Part shown: piece by piece, positions 43,418 through 50,613 of the stretch
Layout: each line of letters begins with the position of its first letter
How positions within the stretch are numbered: position 1 is the stretch's first letter
Origin: JASJCL01 sp050291585
Lineage (GTDB): Bacteria; Desulfobacterota; Desulfobacteria; Desulfobacterales; Desulfosarcinaceae
Direction of reading: 5' to 3'
NCBI GenBank assembly: GCA_050291585.1
Contig: JBNKKA010000004.1
Location: 1 to 64,000 of the forward strand
DNA length: 64,000 nucleotides
Notes under the pieces: generated by a model
Seen by the model: the letters and a program-made list of their open reading frames with translations, nothing else
The model's database searches: none
Told to the model about the DNA's origin: nothing
Made by a program: the position numbers and the translations under genes

Positions 43418-44257
43418 TCATTCAATTATCTGCTTTGACTCATGTGAAGCCCCTTGATCAAATTCAACATTCAATCCACCAGATTTGATCAATTTATTGG
43501 CTTTTCTTTTAACCAGAGTTTTGGCAATAATGCTCTTTAATACGGGGATCGTATTTTCTGAGTAAAAATCTCGATCAATCCATCCTTGTTTTTGCCAATA
43601 GTCATAATCTGCGGGCAGATAATCCTTATGCAGTGTGACTTTGCGTTTCATAAGATTGAAGAATGCCAGCTCTCTAAATAAGGGTTTTCTATCAACCGAG
43701 ATCAGTGCCGAATGGAAATCCCTGGCACCCTTAGTGATTTTATTCAGTGTTTTCTTTCTGTATTTACCGCCGTTTTTAAATCCCGGATAAACTACCTCGA
43801 TAGAGGGGCCCATCTTAAACCCCCAGGTAAATGCAGGAAAATGCATGTATTCCAGAGTCTCTTGACCACCGGTGAGTTCAGTTGTTACGACAAACATGGC
43901 TGCTTTGTTGCGAAACCTCGGTTGGTGACACATATAAGCAAAACGGTCATAGAAATTCTTCATCAGAGCAGAAACCGTGTGCACATATACTGGGGAAATG
44001 AATATAATACCGTCAGCAGACAGCATTTTGTCCCTTAATTCAATCGAGTCATCCCTACAGGGACATTTATCTTCACCTTTTTTCATGCACACCAAACAAC
44101 CTCGACAAAATTGTAGGTTTAATCTTTTCAGTGACAAATACTCAAACCCAATCTCATCTATAGCCTTAATCTTTTCTTCAATGAGTTTTGTAATTTTATA
44201 TGTGTTGCCTTGAGGGCGAGGGCTTCCGGAAATAACCAATACATTCTTCATTGCCAT
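43418..44257 (-). CDS. Flavodoxin-like NAD(P)H-FMN oxidoreductase
   Basis: The 279-residue protein has an N-terminal flavodoxin fold of the WrbA/iron-sulfur flavoprotein type: VLVISGSPRPQGNTYKITKL phosphate loop, RLNLQFCRGCLVCMKKGEDK with a cysteine group that could hold an Fe-S cluster, and GIIFISPVYVHTVSALMKNF. The C-terminal part (about 190-279) is basic and unassigned. AT-rich DNA, the minus-strand direction and attC-like sites on its upstream side suggest a gene cassette. Confidence 0.82.
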   Translation of the reverse strand: MAMKNVLVISGSPRPQGNTYKITKLIEEKIKAIDEIGFEYLSLKRLNLQFCRGCLVCMKKGEDKCPCRDDSIELRDKMLSADGIIFISPVYVHTVSALMKNFYDRFAYMCHQPRFRNKAAMFVVTTELTGGQETLEYMHFPAFTWGFKMGPSIEVVYPGFKNGGKYRKKTLNKITKGARDFHSALISVDRKPLFRELAFFNLMKRKVTLHKDYLPADYDYWQKQGWIDRDFYSENTIPVLKSIIAKTLVKRKANKLIKSGGLNVEFDQGASHESKQIIE

Positions 44258-44284
44258 AACCTTCGTTCAATATTTGTAGGTGCC

Positions 44285-44347
44285 AGATAACGTGCTGGTG
44301 TGGGACGTGCTGCTTTTTGAGAGTCTCAACAAGCAGCGTGGTTATAT
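44285..44347 (-). other. Degenerate attC-like site C
   Basis: On the minus strand the ends ATATAAC and GTTATCT frame a hairpin with GCTGCTT/AAGCAGC arms. The inner arms are unequal in length, so this is only a weak match. It fits by its position between two cassette-like genes. Confidence 0.3.
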
Positions 44348-44352
44348 TACAT

Positions 44353-44595
44353 TTATTTTTCTGATTTACGTGTCATAAATCGATATATTGAGTATGTTGC
44401 AAGAAGCATTGTAGCAACATGCAAAATAGTGAGTTTTAAGTTTGTATTGTAATGATTGTAGCCGAAATATGTGGATAGTAAAAATGCAATTATTGTCACC
44501 CCAACAAGCAATATTTTGTTAAAAGCATTCCATTCGAAATATCTCAATAAACACGCATAAAAAAATAGCACAAATGCAACTGATGATCCAATCAA
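44353..44595 (-). CDS. Small membrane protein, 80 aa (cassette-like)
   Basis: The product has three hydrophobic segments (SSVAFVLFFYACLLRYF, ILLVGVTIIAFLLSTYF, LTILHVATMLLATYSIYRF) and a short charged tail. The first usable start is a TTG at 44595 behind a purine-rich stretch. No family is recognised. It is flanked on both sides by attC-like sites. Confidence 0.6.
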   Translation of the reverse strand: MIGSSVAFVLFFYACLLRYFEWNAFNKILLVGVTIIAFLLSTYFGYNHYNTNLKLTILHVATMLLATYSIYRFMTRKSEK

Positions 44596-44723
44596 TTCTT
44601 TTTATAAACCTAAAGCTACAGCAATGAAGTGAAATACCAATACAACGATAAATATCTTAATAAACGATATTAAATGGCTTTATAAGCTAAAATCTCTTCA
44701 AGTATTTTATGGCACACCCTCTG

Positions 44724-44799
44724 CTATGACGTCGCAAATAACCGGACATTTTTAGAGCGCAGCGACAAAAAGGGTCCGCGTTAATTTGCATTGTTAGGT
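44724..44799 (-). other. attC-like recombination site B
   Basis: In gene direction it begins with a perfect ACCTAAC (RYYYAAC) and ends in a worn core (GTCATAG). Inner arms GCAAATTAACGCGGAC and GTCCGGTTATTTGC pair except for unpaired bases on one side, the hallmark of attC folded sites. It lies between the 80-aa and SnoaL-like genes. Confidence 0.6.
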
Positions 44800-44808
44800 G
44801 TATGATAT

Positions 44809-45183
44809 TCAAGCCTGTCCAACAAATGTTGAATGCGCGGCTATAACTTGCCATTCATCATTTCTATTCTTTTGCCATATGCGTGTAAAACGAAGAGCCA
44901 CATTTGATTCCTCACCTCCGATTTCACCATGAATGTGAGATAGAACTGATACAATTGCAAAATTTTCGTTAGACTTTATCTGGCATTCTGACTGTTCAAT
45001 TGACTTAATTTTAACAAACCCTGATCGGTGAGCTTCAAGGTCATCATTTTTGGACATGATTTGACCAAAGTGATTTGTAAAGATGAGATCATCATCTATA
45101 AGTTGATTAAGAACCTCAGTATCTGAATTCACCATGGCAGTTTTAAGCTGGTCTTCTAAAGCTAGTATTCTTTGTTTATTCAT
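44809..45183 (-). CDS. SnoaL/DUF4440-like (NTF2-fold) protein
   Basis: The 124-residue protein (ALEDQLKTAMVNSDTEVLNQ start, DDDLIFTNHFGQIMSKND, RFTRIWQKNRNDEWQVIAAH end) has the cone-shaped NTF2/SnoaL-like pattern of DUF4440 proteins. These bind or turn over small molecules and are frequent among integron cassette genes. A GAGAGGA site lies 12 nt before the ATG. It is flanked by attC-like sites A and B. Confidence 0.8.
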   Translation of the reverse strand: MNKQRILALEDQLKTAMVNSDTEVLNQLIDDDLIFTNHFGQIMSKNDDLEAHRSGFVKIKSIEQSECQIKSNENFAIVSVLSHIHGEIGGEESNVALRFTRIWQKNRNDEWQVIAAHSTFVGQA

Positions 45184-45207
45184 TTGTGTTGAATCCTCTC
45201 TTTTTTC

Positions 45208-45296
45208 ACCTAACGCCGCAAATCACCGGAGGCAAAAAAGCAGAGCGACGAAGGATCGGCGCTTTTTGCCGTCCGTGTGAATTTGCCTTGTTATGT
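45208..45296 (-). other. attC-like recombination site A (best match)
   Basis: It is 89 nt long. In gene direction it begins ACATAAC and ends with the perfect core GTTAGGT. Inner arms GGCAAATTCAC..GGACGGCAAAAAGC and GCTTTTTTGCCTCCGGTGATTTGC pair almost fully, with an extra T on one side (TTCAC against GTGA) as an extrahelical base. This is the classic attC architecture. Confidence 0.72.
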
Positions 45297-45311
45297 TCGA
45301 ATATCAATTAA

Positions 45312-45692
45312 CTACTCCACAAGATTTAATTTTACTTCAACTTTTCCACCTTCATTATTAAAACCGCCGGATGGCTCTACGCTCATTAGCTTATGAGAAT
45401 TCGTCCATTTCTTACCGTCCAAGCTTGCCCAGTATTTGTACAAATACATATCATGCTTAAAGCTGACCATGAGTTTTGAAGAAACATTATGATTAAAGAC
45501 TGAGCCTTTTACAGAAAATTCGATTGGAAATTCTGTATTTGCTGGGATAAATACGATGTGTTCATCGTGCACGTTACCTATTTCACCAACCCTAACAACT
45601 GGAACAGTATCAATAAGACTTGATGACGGAGTATTCATGGATGCACAACCAGCGATTGCAACCATGAATAATACCGTTAGTAATTTTTTCAT
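45312..45692 (-). CDS. Small lipoprotein, 126 aa (cassette-like)
   Basis: The protein has a lipoprotein signal (LLTVLFMVAIAGC, Cys about residue 16). The mature part is predicted beta-rich (HIVFIPANTEFPIEFSVKGS, KHDMYLYKYWASLDGKKW). No family is recognised. AAAGGA lies 7 nt ahead of the ATG. AT-rich DNA and flanking attC-like sites A and D mark it as a likely cassette gene. Confidence 0.75.
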   Translation of the reverse strand: MKKLLTVLFMVAIAGCASMNTPSSSLIDTVPVVRVGEIGNVHDEHIVFIPANTEFPIEFSVKGSVFNHNVSSKLMVSFKHDMYLYKYWASLDGKKWTNSHKLMSVEPSGGFNNEGGKVEVKLNLVE

Positions 45693-45702
45693 TTTATTAT
45701 CC

Positions 45703-45765
45703 TTTGAACGTTGCTTTTCAGCGGGCGTGCGCTTTTTGCGCTCCGCTGCAAAAGCCTTATTATGT
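45703..45765 (-). other. attC-like recombination site D
   Basis: Arms GCTTTTCAGCGGGCG and CGCTCCGCTGCAAAAGC pair with two extra bases on one side. The outer ends (ACATAAT and GTTCAAA in gene direction) are worn versions of the attC core sites. It lies 10 nt upstream of the lipoprotein gene. Confidence 0.5.
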
Positions 45766-45909
45766 CATCTTTTTAACGTCAATTCATTTATGCCTAAACT
45801 GAACCGTTTTTTCAGAACTCGCCCTAAGATAAGATAAGGCAAGAGCGGATGAATCGAGCTCGACAATATTAGATCAATGCTTGCTTCCCGTATAGGCTTG
45901 ATTGTATTA

Positions 45910-46530
45910 TTATTCTATGCATTGGTTGGTTTCAGGGTACGTTGAGCGATGATCTAAGACTTCTTTAGGCGCTTTTTTTATAAAAGGTGTTTTTAATAAT
46001 GCATTTTTTATGAAATCCCTGTTTATGTCGCGATGATAAGGCATTATTTTGTTAGAAATATCTCCTTGACCGGTTTCATTGATATTAAGAACAAGCATTG
46101 GATTATGACATTGAAAATCAATATTTTTCAGATCCACATGTTTTATTCCTTTTTTCTCCCTGGTCCTGAAGTAAGCGCTGGACAGTAAAGGATCATAAAT
46201 AATTTGCCACATAGTTGGGGTTTTATGACAGAGACTGTCAAGTACTTTTAATGTGAAATCCTTGGCTTCCTAATTTGTGGTCGGAGTTGTACTTGATATT
46301 TGATTTGCTGCTGAGATAAAACGAGTAATAGATTTACCAGTGTCTTTTGCAGGAATTTCTTTCTTTTTCCAACTATTCACAGAAAACGAATAATAGAAAG
46401 CACTATTTTCCCCATATTGGCGTATTAGGTGCGAAAAGAGGAAAATGCGGCAGTTTATTTTCCCCTTTTTGGATTTCAATATTTCAGACGCCTGAGTGAT
46501 CTCAACCTCAAGGTAGCGTATCTGCTCCAA
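45910..46530 (-). pseudogene. Truncated linear amide C-N hydrolase (choloylglycine hydrolase-like)
   Basis: Two frames lie in register, split by a TAG at 46270-46272. Joined, they read SITRFISAANQIS..TTN-stop-EAKDFTLKVLDS..MWQIIYDPLLSSAYFRTREK. This looks like the C-terminal half of bile-salt hydrolase/penicillin V acylase-type enzymes (SxRF, T.W..YD....YFRT). The N-terminal half with the catalytic cysteine is missing and the only start is a TTG at 46530. Truncation plus an in-frame stop indicates a pseudogene. Confidence 0.6.
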
Positions 46531-46575
46531 CTTGATAAGCAGCCCAGCGCATAAACACTATAAATTTATATACTA

Positions 46576-46592
46576 AGTACCACATTGTGGTA
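46576..46592. repeat. 17-bp repeat, copy 2
   Basis: AGTACCACATTGTGGTA contains the perfect palindrome TACCACA-T-TGTGGTA. It matches 16/17 of the site at 38505-38521. Confidence 0.5.
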
Positions 46593-46670
46593 GTCGCGAA
46601 GACACCGAATGGTTATTCCCCTATTGGCAAAAGACGGCAAATCGGACGTTTCAGTGCTTGGTGCCTGCGG

Positions 46671-47714
46671 TCATCCACCATCGGAACCATGGGTCCCGAT
46701 CCAACGGATCATCTCGGGCGTGTAGTGGAGGGTCACGCTGCGACCGGGATGGAGCTGCTGCTCGACGATGGCGCTCACAGGTAGGCGGGCGCTGAAGGCG
46801 TGGCTACCCACCATGACGGTGGCGGTCACCTGCTGGTGATTGGGCTCCAGGGCCAGGCGGGTGAGGATGCCCCTCAGGGCCGTGTGCCCGGGGAAGGGGG
46901 TCTCGTCGAGGCTGAGGCTGACGGACTCGGGGGCCAGAAAGGCGACCGCCTCTGGGGCGGCAGGGGGCGGCACGTAGAAGGACTGACCACCGTTGAGGCG
47001 GCGACGATAGTGGCCATGGCTGTCAGTTTCCCAGGGGCCACAAATCAGGTTGCCCTTTGCGTCGCCGATCAATTGCCCCCTGAAGAGGAAGAGGATTGTG
47101 TCACAGATGGTGTAGAGCCACTCCCAATCGTGGCTGGCGATGACCAGGGTGGTGTCCCGCTCCCGGCGGGCCTCCAGGGCCGCCGCCTGGATCTGCTGGC
47201 TGCTGGCCTCGTCCACCCGGGCGGTGGGTTCGTCCATGAGGAGCACCCGCGGGCGCAGGGCCAGGCGCGCCGCCAGGGCCACCCGCTGGGCCTCCCCGCC
47301 GGAGAGCTGGTTCCACTGGCGCCTGGCGAAATCGCCGGGGTCCAGGCCCACCTGCTCCAGGGCCGCACCGATGGATTCCTCCAGATCACCGTCTCCACCG
47401 CGCAGCTTGAGGCCGTATGCGATGTTAGCGGCCACACTGCGGTGCATGAGAAAGGGTTCCTGGGGCAGCATGGTGACCTGAAAACGGATGCCTGCATCGA
47501 AAGGGCGCGCCACCCGCCCGCGATAGTGCACCTCGCCGGTGGCGGGTGCTTCGAGAAAACCCAGCAGCCGCATGAGGGTGCTCTTGCCGCTGCCGTTGGG
47601 GCCGATCAAGCCCACGATGGCGGGGCCATCCAGGGTCAGCTCAGGCAGAGAGAGGACGGTCTTGCCGGCGTAGCGCTGAGTGATGCCTTTGAGTTGGTAG
47701 ATGGTTTCGCTCAT
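46671..47714 (-). CDS. tupC: Tungstate ABC transporter ATP-binding protein
   Basis: From ATG 47714 the protein has 347 residues. The ABC ATPase part carries Walker A IGPNGSGKSTLMRLLG, the signature LSGGEAQRVALAARLA and Walker B VLLMDEPTARVD. A C-terminal TOBE-like domain (about residues 265-345, ALRGILTRLALEPNHQQVTA) is of the kind that binds molybdate or tungstate. It is the last gene of the tupA-tupB-tupC operon, 7 nt after tupB. Confidence 0.88.
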   Translation of the reverse strand: MSETIYQLKGITQRYAGKTVLSLPELTLDGPAIVGLIGPNGSGKSTLMRLLGFLEAPATGEVHYRGRVARPFDAGIRFQVTMLPQEPFLMHRSVAANIAYGLKLRGGDGDLEESIGAALEQVGLDPGDFARRQWNQLSGGEAQRVALAARLALRPRVLLMDEPTARVDEASSQQIQAAALEARRERDTTLVIASHDWEWLYTICDTILFLFRGQLIGDAKGNLICGPWETDSHGHYRRRLNGGQSFYVPPPAAPEAVAFLAPESVSLSLDETPFPGHTALRGILTRLALEPNHQQVTATVMVGSHAFSARLPVSAIVEQQLHPGRSVTLHYTPEMIRWIGTHGSDGG

Positions 47715-47721
47715 GGCCGCC

Positions 47722-48408
47722 CTAGCGCCGCCGCAGAAAAGAGACACTCAAATTGACGCCAAAGGCGATGGCCAGGAGGACCAGCCCCAAGGCGATGCCC
47801 ATGCCGAAGAGACCTTTGTTGGTCTCCAGGGCGATGGCCGTGGTGATAGTGCGTGTCTGCCACTTGATGTTGCCCCCCACCATCATGGAGATACCCACCT
47901 CGGTCATAACCCGGCCGTAGGCGGTCAATGCCGCGGCCAGAATTCCGTGACGGCCCTCCCAGAGGCTGGTCAAGAGGAGCTGACGGCGATTGGCTCCCAG
48001 GGAGATGAGGGTGGGCCGCAGGTGGGGGTCCATACTCTCCACAGCCGTGGCGCTTAGGGCGATGACGATGGGCAAGGCCAGAAGGGTCTGGCCGATGGCG
48101 ATACCCGGCAGGGTGAAGAGCAGACCCATACCCCCCAGAGGACCGCGATAGGAGATAAAGGCGTAAATCACGAGGCCGATGAAGACCGTGGGCAGAGCCA
48201 GGAGGGTGTCCACCACCAAGCGTACCTGGCGTTTGCCGGTGAAGTCGGTATAGCCCAGCACAAATCCCAGGGGGACGCCCAGGAGCAGACTGGCCACCAT
48301 GGAGTAGGTGGAGACTGTAAGGGTGGCTCCGATGGCGGAGAGGGTCTGGGGATCGCCCTGCCAGAGGAGGCGAAAGGCGGTGAGGACGCCTTCTAAAATG
48401 TAGCTCAT
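47722..48408 (-). CDS. tupB: Tungstate ABC transporter permease
   Basis: The 228-residue protein has about five membrane segments. The ABC inner-membrane loop (ISLGANRRQLLLTSLWEGRH) shows the expected glycine-rich EAA-like contact site. ALPTVFIGLVIYAFISYRG and MTEVGISMMVGGNIKWQTRT are typical of TupB. It lies between tupA and tupC. Confidence 0.9.
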   Translation of the reverse strand: MSYILEGVLTAFRLLWQGDPQTLSAIGATLTVSTYSMVASLLLGVPLGFVLGYTDFTGKRQVRLVVDTLLALPTVFIGLVIYAFISYRGPLGGMGLLFTLPGIAIGQTLLALPIVIALSATAVESMDPHLRPTLISLGANRRQLLLTSLWEGRHGILAAALTAYGRVMTEVGISMMVGGNIKWQTRTITTAIALETNKGLFGMGIALGLVLLAIAFGVNLSVSFLRRR

Positions 48409-48520
48409 CAGTTTGCCATGGCTTCAGCGCATCCAACCCATAGACCGCTATTTGGTGAGAACAAAATAGAAACCCAGGGGGGATATCCGCCCCCCGGGCC
48501 TGCAGGCAAAGCCTACTTAG

Positions 48521-49357
48521 CTATTTCGCGTTGGGTGTGAACAACTGCTTGCCCAGGAGTTTGAAATCGCCGATCAGCTTCTGGGCCTCGGCTCCGGCGA
48601 GCCAGTCGGAAAATTTCTGGGCCAGCGCATACTGGGCCTTTTCACATTTCTTGGGATTGATGGCCAGCACGCTGTACTGGTTTTTAAGGACCGCATCACC
48701 CTCCACCAGGATCTTGAGGGGCGGGTTGCCGCCCTGGGTGTCCTCATATTTAATGTAGGTACCCCGGTCGGTCATGGTGTAGCCCCCGCGCTCTGCGGCG
48801 ACGTTGATGGTCGCCAGCATTCCCTGGCCGGTCTGGACGTACCACTTGGCCTTGTCCGGCGCAGCCTTGCCGGCCGCTTTCCACAGACTGAGCTCTTTTT
48901 TATGGGTACCTGAGTTATCCCCGCGGCTGGCGAAGACAGCTGCTTTGGCCTCAATGGCGGCCAGGGCATCACTGACGCTCATGCCTTTGACGCCGGCGGG
49001 ATCGGCCTTGGGGCCGATGATGACGAAGTCGTTGAACATCACCTCGCGTCGATCCACCCCATGTCCGGCCTTAACATAGGCCATCTCGGCGCCAGGAGCA
49101 TGCACCAGAAGCACATCCACGTCACAGTTCTCACCCAGTTTTAGGGCCTTACCTGTGCCCACGGCCGTCCAGCGCAGCTCGATACCCGTGGCCTTGGTGA
49201 AATGGGGCGCCAGGTAGTCGAGCAGGCCGGTGTTGTCGGTGCTGGTCGTGGTGGCCATCACCAGGGTCTCGCCGGCAGCCAGGACAGTGCCGGGCAGGGC
49301 TAGCAGGCCAATCAATAACAGGACGCCACATCCCAAATAAAATTGTTTCCGTTTCAT
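48521..49357 (-). CDS. tupA: Tungstate-binding periplasmic protein
   Basis: The 278-residue protein has a signal peptide ending LPGTVLAAG. The TupA hallmark TTTSTDNTGLLDYL near residue 36 binds the oxyanion, together with FASRGDNSGTHKKE near residue 140; DVLLVHAPGAE is also typical. It captures tungstate for TupBC. AAGGAGG lies 5 nt upstream, directly next to an 18-bp palindrome. Confidence 0.93.
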   Translation of the reverse strand: MKRKQFYLGCGVLLLIGLLALPGTVLAAGETLVMATTTSTDNTGLLDYLAPHFTKATGIELRWTAVGTGKALKLGENCDVDVLLVHAPGAEMAYVKAGHGVDRREVMFNDFVIIGPKADPAGVKGMSVSDALAAIEAKAAVFASRGDNSGTHKKELSLWKAAGKAAPDKAKWYVQTGQGMLATINVAAERGGYTMTDRGTYIKYEDTQGGNPPLKILVEGDAVLKNQYSVLAINPKKCEKAQYALAQKFSDWLAGAEAQKLIGDFKLLGKQLFTPNAK

Positions 49358-49366
49358 CCTTCCTCC

Positions 49367-49384
49367 TTAACAATTGATTGTTAA
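49367..49384. promoter_or_regulatory. 18-bp palindrome in front of tupA
   Basis: TTAACAAT-TG-ATTGTTAA has perfect 8-bp arms. It fills most of the 42-nt gap between the HTH-PBP regulator stop and tupA, touching the tupA ribosome site. It is a likely operator for that regulator, or an RNA hairpin controlling translation. Confidence 0.65.
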
Positions 49385-49399
49385 TCCACAGAAATATAA

Positions 49400-50341
49400 C
49401 TATTCAGCATTGCCATTATTCGTCTCTTGATAGGGGAATAACATCTGCCCGCTGTCGTTCACCGCGTACCCCTTGTGGGCGTCCGCTATCTGGCGGAACT
49501 CGGCGTTGTGCAGCAGGGCCAGGAAGGCCTGGACCCCCTGGTCGAAGAAGCGATCCTTGGAGATCAAGAAGTCATAGCGTTCCCAGCGGATGGGCAGAAA
49601 ATCGAGTCCCAGAAGGGATGCCACCGGCCGTATGCCAGGGCCCGCGTGAACGCGCCCCGACAACACTTCAAGGCCCACGTCCAGGTGGCGGGGCACTTCG
49701 ACCTCATATCCCTTAAGCTTCTCCGCCTTTACCCCGGCCTTTTTCAATTCACGATCCAAGAGCAGGCGCGTGCCGGTGGACAGAGAGCGGTTGACGATGC
49801 GGATCCCCTTGCGGGCCAGATCTTCAATCCCCCGTATCCCTTTGGGATTGCCCGGCGCCAGCAGAAGCCCCTGCTCCCGACGGCAAAAATTCACCACCAC
49901 GGGCATCTGCTCGAACTCCCGGGTGGCATAGTCAAAGTTATACTCCGCCTCGTTGTCTTGGAGCAGGTGGCAGGCTGCCATGTGGCAGCGCCCCTGGCGC
50001 AGGGCGCGCAATCCGCCCATGCTACCGAGGTTGCCGAAGACGGCCACCTGATCAGCGTTCTGATCGTTGAACAGGCTTATGGTGCGTTCCAGGAGGGGAT
50101 CGTTACTGCCCGCGAGGATGAGGAGGCCCGCGTAGGGTGGCAGAAGCTGACCGTTTTCCGGATAATTGATCGTGTGGGTCTCCACCCACTGCTGAACCAG
50201 GTGGGTGGGGAAGAGCCATTTGCCTGTGATCTTGGAGGCTGGCAACCCCTTGTCGGCCACCAGGGCATAGATCATTTTCTCATTAACATCCAGGAACTGG
50301 GCCACCTCCTTGGTGGTCAGCAAGCGCTTCATCATAGGCAT
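49400..50341 (-). CDS. HTH regulator with PBP-like sensor, likely controls tup
   Basis: The 313-residue protein has an N-terminal excisionase/MerR-like helix-turn-helix (TTKEVAQFLDVNEKMIYALV, residues about 8-50) and a periplasmic-binding-protein-like domain (residues about 70-300, with LLILAGSNDPLLERTISLF, VNFCRREQGLLLAPGNP and SLSTGTRLLLD). This PBP_like domain also occurs fused to molybdenum-cofactor proteins and can bind oxyanions. It lacks TOBE domains. It lies immediately upstream of tupA in the same direction and is the best candidate for tungstate control. Confidence 0.85.
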   Translation of the reverse strand: MPMMKRLLTTKEVAQFLDVNEKMIYALVADKGLPASKITGKWLFPTHLVQQWVETHTINYPENGQLLPPYAGLLILAGSNDPLLERTISLFNDQNADQVAVFGNLGSMGGLRALRQGRCHMAACHLLQDNEAEYNFDYATREFEQMPVVVNFCRREQGLLLAPGNPKGIRGIEDLARKGIRIVNRSLSTGTRLLLDRELKKAGVKAEKLKGYEVEVPRHLDVGLEVLSGRVHAGPGIRPVASLLGLDFLPIRWERYDFLISKDRFFDQGVQAFLALLHNAEFRQIADAHKGYAVNDSGQMLFPYQETNNGNAE

Positions 50342-50613
50342 CCTTCGGCCTTGGGGTTGACGTGCTGGCCATAGAATTTACTCATGCCGTCAGTATGTGT
50401 CAACTTTTTCCTGAACACGCTGCCAAACAGACCTGTGCGGATTAAAACAGACGAAAACCATAGAGAAACCGTATAAGGAATGCCAACCCAAAATGGTACC
50501 TCCTACCCGCCTTGAACTCGGACGATAGTCACTATTTCTTGATCGACACCAGCTTCAGAAAGCAACCGAGCGCAGGGGCCGAAACCCCGCACGCTCGGAT
50601 AAGCGTTCGATAC

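Noticed and set aside
790..46272. TAG read as pyrrolysine (TAG at 790 and at 46270 inside protein-like frames)
   Set aside because: TAG is a normal stop for lipA, gcvPB and the trp leader here, no pyl genes are seen, and both frames are truncated remnants rather than methylamine methyltransferases.
43418..46592. Integron integrase next to the cassette-like genes
   Set aside because: No tyrosine-recombinase-like frame exists in this window; it could lie elsewhere in the genome.
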